Shown here: positions 5,449 to 10,033 of the stretch, one piece after another | Layout of the letters: each line of letters starts with the position of its first letter | Numbering within the stretch: the first letter of the stretch is position 1 | Source of the DNA: an uncultured Treponema sp. | GTDB lineage: Bacteria; Spirochaetota; Spirochaetia; Treponematales; Treponemataceae | DNA: 10,033 nt | Assembly (NCBI GenBank): GCA_905236465.1 | Contig: CAJOQA010000052.1 | Location: forward strand, 1-10,033 | Direction of reading: 5' to 3' | The notes under the pieces: model-generated | Told to the model about the DNA's origin: nothing | Database searches by the model: none | Seen by the model: only the letters and a program-made list of their open reading frames with translations | Made by a program: the position numbers and the translations under genes

Positions 5449-8314
5449 GAGAAAAGCATTAAAACTTATTTATATTTCTTCATTATTTTTCCTTGCATCT
5501 TTTGCCTACGGACAAAAGACTTCTGTTGAAAACCTAAACCAATATCACTTGGAAAATGGTCTTACACTTTTTACCCTAGAAAACCACAACGTTCCCCTTG
5601 TATACATTGATTTTGCATTTAAAAGTGGTAGCAGTGCACAGGAAGCTGAAACTTCAGGATTCTTTCAGCTTTACGAATACCTAACCCTCTTTGGTAACCC
5701 CCTCTGCCCCGACTATAACAGCATACAGGAATACTTGGAAAACTTAGGAGCAACGAGTCTTTCTACAGATATAAAAAGCGATTACGTTTATTACAACCTA
5801 ACAGTTCCTTCTTACGAAAGTGAAAGGGCCCTTGCCTTCTTAAAGGCAACAGTCCTGCACCCGAGCATAACAGAGGAAAAGATTGACTTAGTAAAGAATT
5901 TGTATATCCAAAACATAAAAGAATATACAAGTCAACAAAGCACAATATACAAATCTTACCAAGCTTCAAAACTTTTTCCTTCCGCCCCCTACAAAACTGA
6001 TGAAGTTGGTTCCATACAGGCAATAGAAGAGGCAAACCTTGATTTACTCTTAGATTTTCAAAGCAAAAACTTTATTCCGTCAAAGGCAGCTCTTTTTATC
6101 GGTGGTGACATAGATAGCAAAGAAATATACCAGCTTGTAAAAAGAATTTTTTCAGGTTGGGAAGACGGGGATGCAAAGAAAGATTCAGATAAAATTCAGC
6201 AAAACCCAAGCCCCCTCGGTAAAACAGAAAAAGCAGTCTACCCCTTTGCAGAAGCCAGCAGACAAATCGCACAAATTAAGATTCAATTCAGGGGACCAGA
6301 CACAGATTTTAACCTGAACGACACCTACGTCGCTGACTACTTGTGTTTTCTTATGAGGGATCCCGACGGTCCTTTTAAAAAAGCTTTAGTTAGCAATAAA
6401 AAACTCGGAATTCCAGACATAAGCTACATAAGCGGAAACTATACGACAAAAAGAAGCGATGGGCTTATTGAATTTACAGCCTATGTTTCTGCCCCAGAAA
6501 ACCTTTTACCCCAAAGGGCTGACTTACTGCTTAATTACATTCAAAATGATGTTATGCCAGCGATTGCAAACACAGCAGACCTTTACAAAAAGAATTCTGT
6601 AAAAGAAATAGCCCAAAATCTAAAAGACACGGACTTACTGCTTGCAGAAACGCCAGAAAGCTTTCTTTCCAACCTACGATTTTGGTGGGCCTCTACCGGA
6701 AGCGACTATTATTTTTCATACAATAAAAAAATGGCTTCCGTAAAGCAAGAGGACATGAAGAATTTTATTGAAAAGTATATAAGTGGCAAAAATGCCCTTG
6801 TAAGTATCATTGTAAATCCTGAAGTCTACCAAAAGCACAAGGCAGAATACCTAGCTGCAGGTTATGAAGAAATCAGCGAAAGCAATGGTCTATGGCAAAA
6901 TAAGGCTGCCTATAAGCCAGATGCAGATAAAATTGCTTCCATGAAGGGCAAAGGCAAAAAGGGGAAGATTTACACCCCCTCGAAAGCCGTAAAAAAAGAA
7001 TTTACAAGTAAAGAAAGTTCTGATATAAAAAAATATACACTCAAAAATGGTATTCCTGTTTATGTGAAAAATGAAGAGGCTGCTGCTGTTGACTCAATAT
7101 ACATTGCTTCAAAGGTTGGTATTTCAAACCTAACAGATGAAACTTCAGGCCTTACCTCTGCCCTATTTACACTGATGGGGCGGTCATCAAAAAACTATAG
7201 CAAAAAGGAAAGGCAAAAGCTTTCGTACAAGTACATGGCTCCAATAAAGTATAGGTCAGAAAACGAGGGGGCAGCCCTTTACGTTACGGTTTTAGACAGC
7301 TACTGGAAAAACATCCTCCCCCTACTTACCGACTCTTTTATAAACCCAGCTTTTACAGATGACGCCTATGATAGTATGATAAAAGAATACACGATTGCCT
7401 TGGAATCCTGGGAAAATACGCCTGATAATAAACTTAATATTAGGGCCTACAAAGAAATCTACAAAGACCACCCATACTTGCCATTAAACACCCCTTCACC
7501 TCTTTCTATTTGCAATATAACGAAGGAAAACTTACAAGCATTGCATAAAAAAGTCTTAAATCCTAAAAAAATATTTGTTGTTGCTACGGGGAAAATAAAT
7601 GGAAAGGCTTTAGTAAAGGAATTAAATAAAAGTTTGGGAAATCTTGCCGTAGCCGAAGATGAGGAAGAAAAGGGAATTCCCCAAATTGACTTTGAGAAAA
7701 TCTCTCAAAGGGGGCCTATACTGATTGAAGACCAACACGAAACGGGAAAAGCATGTGCTGTAAGAATTTTTCAAACACCAGCATCTAACCACAGTGACCA
7801 TGTTGCAAGCCTTATGGCAGCCTCCATTTATACTGATATGCTAAATAAAATTGTTTCTTCGCGTTACAAGGCAGCTTCATCAGCCTTCTCTTCAATATTT
7901 ACCTCCTTAGCCCCTGTAGGTCAAGAATACTTTAAGTCTATAAATAATCTTAAAGATTTTTCACTGGCAGCAGAAGAGGCTAGGACCCTGATGGCTTCTG
8001 GAAAAGTGATTAAAACTTTTCAGGGGGAAAACTATTATAACTATGTGCCACTTGCAAGCAAACTAGAAAGCTACAAAAACAGATTTATCACTGCAACGTA
8101 CATGAGTTTGCAAAAGGCTGCCGCACAAGGCTGGGCCATTGAATCATACCTTTTAGAATATGGGGATCCTGATTATAGTAAAAAATTTACAAGGGAAATA
8201 CTAAAACTAACTGAAGAGGATATTCAGAGGGTCTTTAAAAAATATTGGATTGATTCACCTTCAACTTGGTTTGCTGTAGTAAATAAAGAAGAAAAGGATT
8301 TAATAGAATTTTAA
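5447..8314 (+). CDS. Secreted M16-family (pitrilysin/insulinase-like) protein, predicted inactive: HxxEH zinc motif missing
   Basis: A 955-residue exported protein. Residues 1-22 are a signal peptide (MRKALK, hydrophobic core, cleavage about YG|Q). Two tandem M16 units follow: the first opens with YHLENGLTLFTLENHNVPLV (33-52), the second with KYTLKNGIPVYVKNEEA (529-545), the standard NG...v..... start of M16 domains, and total length matches single-chain two-unit members such as PqqL. At the position of the inverted zinc motif (GLAHFLEHMLF in active members) the first unit has GFFQLYEYLTLF (71-82), keeping only E77 and replacing both His by Gln and Tyr. The second unit has SGLTSALFTLMG (567-578), also without the motif. 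The helix that normally gives the third zinc ligand reads DLVKNLYIQNIKEY. It is therefore probably a pseudopeptidase with a binding or scaffold role. No Shine-Dalgarno is visible. Confidence 0.85.
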   Translation: MRKALKLIYISSLFFLASFAYGQKTSVENLNQYHLENGLTLFTLENHNVPLVYIDFAFKSGSSAQEAETSGFFQLYEYLTLFGNPLCPDYNSIQEYLENLGATSLSTDIKSDYVYYNLTVPSYESERALAFLKATVLHPSITEEKIDLVKNLYIQNIKEYTSQQSTIYKSYQASKLFPSAPYKTDEVGSIQAIEEANLDLLLDFQSKNFIPSKAALFIGGDIDSKEIYQLVKRIFSGWEDGDAKKDSDKIQQNPSPLGKTEKAVYPFAEASRQIAQIKIQFRGPDTDFNLNDTYVADYLCFLMRDPDGPFKKALVSNKKLGIPDISYISGNYTTKRSDGLIEFTAYVSAPENLLPQRADLLLNYIQNDVMPAIANTADLYKKNSVKEIAQNLKDTDLLLAETPESFLSNLRFWWASTGSDYYFSYNKKMASVKQEDMKNFIEKYISGKNALVSIIVNPEVYQKHKAEYLAAGYEEISESNGLWQNKAAYKPDADKIASMKGKGKKGKIYTPSKAVKKEFTSKESSDIKKYTLKNGIPVYVKNEEAAAVDSIYIASKVGISNLTDETSGLTSALFTLMGRSSKNYSKKERQKLSYKYMAPIKYRSENEGAALYVTVLDSYWKNILPLLTDSFINPAFTDDAYDSMIKEYTIALESWENTPDNKLNIRAYKEIYKDHPYLPLNTPSPLSICNITKENLQALHKKVLNPKKIFVVATGKINGKALVKELNKSLGNLAVAEDEEEKGIPQIDFEKISQRGPILIEDQHETGKACAVRIFQTPASNHSDHVASLMAASIYTDMLNKIVSSRYKAASSAFSSIFTSLAPVGQEYFKSINNLKDFSLAAEEARTLMASGKVIKTFQGENYYNYVPLASKLESYKNRFITATYMSLQKAAAQGWAIESYLLEYGDPDYSKKFTREILKLTEEDIQRVFKKYWIDSPSTWFAVVNKEEKDLIEF

Positions 8315-8320
8315 GAAAAA

Positions 8321-8359
8321 CAAAGAGGCAGTTTCAAAACGTGAACTTTTGAAACTGCC
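8321..8359 (-). terminator. Rho-independent terminator of the decarboxylase gene, between convergent genes
   Basis: GGCAGTTTCAAAA (8327-8339) and TTTTGAAACTGCC (8347-8359) form a perfect 13-bp stem with a seven-base loop. Read on the minus strand it begins eight bases after the decarboxylase stop and is followed by TCTTTGTTTTTC, a usable U-rich tail. On the plus strand the bases after the stem are CCTAATAGCTAG, with no T-tract, so it serves the minus-strand gene best, though the stem lies also just after the M16-family stop and may stop plus-strand transcription less efficiently. Confidence 0.8.
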
Positions 8360-8367
8360 CCTAATAG

Positions 8368-9576
8368 CTAGCAGGACAGGCTATTTCCTTCAGAATCTTC
8401 TATACCGTCTTCTGTAAGGTAGTAGGCTTGGATTGGGGGAAATCCATTAAAGCCAACACTAGCGTAACTTGAAGTATACGCTCCTGTAGTTAGCCAATAG
8501 ACCTTATCCCCAATCTTTAAGTCAATAGGCATCTTGTACTTTTCATCCTCGTACATTATATCAGCACTGTCGCAGGTAGGACCGGCAATGATTACTTCCC
8601 CTTCCCTGCCACCATCTTTCTCTGTTATTACAGGATATTTTATGGATTCTTCCAGGGTTTCTATCAAGCCGTTGAACTTTCCTGCATCAAGGTAAACCCA
8701 ACGTTGCAAGGCGGTATTATTTTTTCTTGAGATAAGAACTACTTCACTAGTCAATATTCCTGAATCACCAACTAAAGACCTGCCAGGTTCTAAAATGATA
8801 GCAGGTATATCATCACCAAAGTCATCATGGAGGTAGCGGGTTATTTCAGAAGCATAGTCCTTGAGGTCATTTGTTTCTTGAATGTAGTGGGCAGGGAAAC
8901 CGCCTCCCATGTTTATCATAGAAAGCTTTATTCCTTCTTCGTCCTCTAAAGACTCAAAAAGATATTTTGTCTTTGCAATGGCATCGTTCCAGGCACCAAT
9001 ATCGCGCTGCTGGCTTCCTGCATGAAAACTGATGCCGTAGGGGGTAAGACCTAACTCTCGGGCTTGCACTAAGAGGTCGTATGCCATGTCGGGGTGGCAA
9101 CCGAACTTGCGGCTTAGGGGCCAGTCTGCTGTTGAGGAATTCTCAACAAGAATGCGTACATAGACACGAGAGGCAGGGGCATACTTTGCAATATTCTTTA
9201 AATCTTCTTTAGAATCTGTAGCAAACATACGAACGCCCTTGTCATAAAAATATTTTACATCAGCGGCTTTTTTGATTGTATTACCATAGGAGAGTTTATC
9301 AGGACTAACATTAAGAGCTAAGACCTTGTCTAATTCATAGCGGGAAGCTATATCAAAATTAGAACCCAATTCAGCAAGCATCTTTATTACAGGAATTCCA
9401 GGATTAGATTTTACAGCATAATATATCTGGGCAAAAGGGAAAGAATCCTTTAATTGAATAAACCTTCTTTTTATTGTGCGAAGATTAATAAAGATATTTG
9501 GAGTAGCAAAGTTTTTTGAAGCCTCCAAAAAACGGTTCCATTCTGTGTCTGAAACGTACTCTGCACGGTTAAACAC
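8368..9576 (-). CDS. PLP-dependent ornithine (or lysine/ornithine) decarboxylase, fold-type III
   Basis: A 402-residue cytoplasmic enzyme of the Orn/DAP/Arg decarboxylase 2 family, probably making putrescine from ornithine (cadaverine if lysine is accepted). The TIM-barrel domain (about 25-270) has the PLP Schiff-base lysine K56 (YYAVKSNP), H185-A-G-S188 (FHAGS), the phosphate loop GGGFP (224-228) and EPGR (263-266). The C-terminal beta domain carries GPTCDSAD (332-339), with the shared-site C335 and D336, and GAYTSSY (Y367), both diagnostic of ornithine-type rather than diaminopimelate decarboxylases. Length is normal for bacterial ODC. It is unrelated to the fold-type I E. coli SpeC. The start is GTG at 9574-9576, chosen because AGGTAGG (9591-9585) lies eight bases upstream and an in-frame TAG soon precedes it. 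Substrate preference cannot be decided by eye. Confidence 0.92.
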   Translation of the reverse strand: MFNRAEYVSDTEWNRFLEASKNFATPNIFINLRTIKRRFIQLKDSFPFAQIYYAVKSNPGIPVIKMLAELGSNFDIASRYELDKVLALNVSPDKLSYGNTIKKAADVKYFYDKGVRMFATDSKEDLKNIAKYAPASRVYVRILVENSSTADWPLSRKFGCHPDMAYDLLVQARELGLTPYGISFHAGSQQRDIGAWNDAIAKTKYLFESLEDEEGIKLSMINMGGGFPAHYIQETNDLKDYASEITRYLHDDFGDDIPAIILEPGRSLVGDSGILTSEVVLISRKNNTALQRWVYLDAGKFNGLIETLEESIKYPVITEKDGGREGEVIIAGPTCDSADIMYEDEKYKMPIDLKIGDKVYWLTTGAYTSSYASVGFNGFPPIQAYYLTEDGIEDSEGNSLSC

Positions 9577-9584
9577 TGTAAATA

Positions 9585-9591
9585 CCTACCT
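9585..9591 (-). promoter_or_regulatory. Ribosome binding site deciding the GTG start of the decarboxylase
   Basis: On the minus strand AGGTAGG is followed after eight bases by GTG at 9576-9574. It supports a non-ATG start; the in-frame TAG at 9588-9586 rules out any start further upstream. Confidence 0.7.
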
Positions 9592-9606
9592 ATAGCAAGG
9601 GCGCAT

Positions 9607-9648
9607 AAGGGGTGTCTAAAAGCAGAAACTTTCTTTTAGACACCCCTT
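9607..9648 (-). other. Perfect 16-bp hairpin between ffh and the decarboxylase gene
   Basis: AAGGGGTGTCTAAAAG (9607-9622) is the exact reverse complement of CTTTTAGACACCCCTT (9633-9648), with a 10-base loop. In the minus direction the stem is followed by ATGCGCCC, a poor terminator tail, and then by the decarboxylase ribosome site 15 bases on. In the plus direction it is followed by TTATTG after the stem's own TT, a slightly better tail, but there is no plus-strand gene here for it to terminate. It may be an imperfect terminator of ffh, a leader hairpin of the decarboxylase mRNA, or both. Confidence 0.7.
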
Positions 9649-9668
9649 TTATTGCCGTAATAAAGGCG

Positions 9669-9697
9669 ATATTAGCACAAATTAAAAAGCCTTGCAA
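9669..9697 (-). promoter_or_regulatory. Possible promoter for the decarboxylase gene
   Basis: On the minus strand TTGCAA (9697-9692) and TAATAT (9674-9669) are spaced by 17 bases, and TGC precedes the -10, giving an extended -10 element. Each hexamer matches the consensus at four of six positions. Transcription would start near 9662, giving a leader of about 85 bases that contains the 16-bp hairpin and the ribosome site. Moderate support only. Confidence 0.4.
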
Positions 9698-9706
9698 TAC
9701 TTTTTT

Positions 9707-10033
9707 TTAGAATCCAGGGAATTTAAATCCCTTAGGAAGTTTCATTCCCCCTAAATCCAAGCCAGAAGCAGAGCCTGAACCTTGAGCAGCCATCATCTGC
9801 TGCATCATTTTTGCTTGAGCTCCGCGACCACGGGCAAGTTTTTTCATAGTCAGCTTTGTCTTTTCAAACTGCTTAATCAGCTTATTAACTTCTTGAACGG
9901 AAGTTCCAGACCCCTTTGCTATCCTCTTACGGCGGGCTGGTCCAATAATCAGGTGGTTAGCCCGTTCTTTTTTAGTCATGCTAAGGATTATCGCTTCTTG
10001 ATGCTTTAAATCAGCTTTACCTAGCATATCATC
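9707..10033 (-). CDS. ffh: Signal recognition particle protein Ffh (SRP54), C-terminal part of the M domain; 5' end outside window
   Basis: About 108 C-terminal residues are visible and the frame stays open through the window edge (two Asp codons precede the Met at 10027), so the NG GTPase domain lies beyond the window. The visible part is the M domain, which binds SRP RNA and signal peptides: EAIILSMTKKER, then RRKRIAKGSGTSVQEVNKLIKQFE, the highly conserved helix-loop that contacts SRP RNA, then the flexible Met-rich MMQQMMAAQG segment and a Gly/Lys/Phe tail ending KFPGF. Ffh with 4.5S RNA targets nascent membrane proteins to FtsY and the Sec translocon. The stop is the TAA read at 9709-9707. 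Confidence 0.95.
   Translation of the reverse strand, partial: DDMLGKADLKHQEAIILSMTKKERANHLIIGPARRKRIAKGSGTSVQEVNKLIKQFEKTKLTMKKLARGRGAQAKMMQQMMAAQGSGSASGLDLGGMKLPKGFKFPGF

Noticed and set aside
9589..9618. Alternative decarboxylase promoter TAGACA, 18 bases, TATAGG on the minus strand
   Set aside because: Its -10 would overlap the clear AGGTAGG ribosome site and the transcript would start after it, so the upstream TTGCAA/TAATAT pair is preferred.
9707..10027. Ffh as a short complete 106-residue protein starting at the Met at 10027
   Set aside because: This Met is inside the conserved M domain and the frame continues through the window edge; it is a fragment of a larger gene.

Overview
The window looks like ordinary chromosomal sequence from a host-associated spirochaete, most plausibly a Treponema or close relative. 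This is inference: the gene set (secreted BspA/LRR_5-type leucine-rich repeat protein, DbpA-type RNA helicase with an RG-rich tail, cheR next to cheB, eukaryotic-like ornithine decarboxylase), the AT-leaning codon use and signal peptides ending in '-FSQ' or '-YGQ' all fit, but no rRNA or other marker is present. No tRNA, rRNA, CRISPR array, insertion sequence or phage gene was seen, and no gap between genes exceeds about 130 bases.

Layout. Positions 2-8314 are all on the plus strand: (i) the 3' part of a DEAD-box helicase gene, carrying the DbpA RNA-binding domain and an RG-rich tail, whose stop overlaps by one base the start of (ii) a secreted leucine-rich-repeat protein; (iii) rlmE, the 23S rRNA 2'-O-methyltransferase; (iv) a membrane-anchored double-LysM M23 peptidase; (v) cheR and (vi) cheB, the methylation/demethylation pair for chemoreceptor adaptation; (vii) a 955-residue secreted two-repeat M16-family protein. 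Positions 8368-10033 are on the minus strand: a PLP-dependent ornithine/lysine-type decarboxylase and, upstream of it, the C-terminal end of ffh (SRP54), cut by the window edge. The two blocks converge on a strong hairpin at 8327-8359.

How the genes relate. CheR and CheB are functional partners with all key residues visible, and probably form one transcription unit. The helicase, RlmE and Ffh belong to RNA/ribosome/secretion housekeeping. The LRR, M23 and M16 proteins act in the envelope or outside the cell.

What is unusual. There is no obvious new multi-gene system. The points worth a second look are: a 17-bp-spaced promoter so close to the cheR ATG that the mRNA would be essentially leaderless; a perfect 12-bp inverted repeat that includes the first two bases of the M16-family start codon; loss of the zinc-binding HxxEH motif in that M16-family protein (a likely pseudoenzyme); and a perfect 16-bp hairpin in the leader of the decarboxylase gene whose T-tract faces the wrong way for a simple terminator of ffh.
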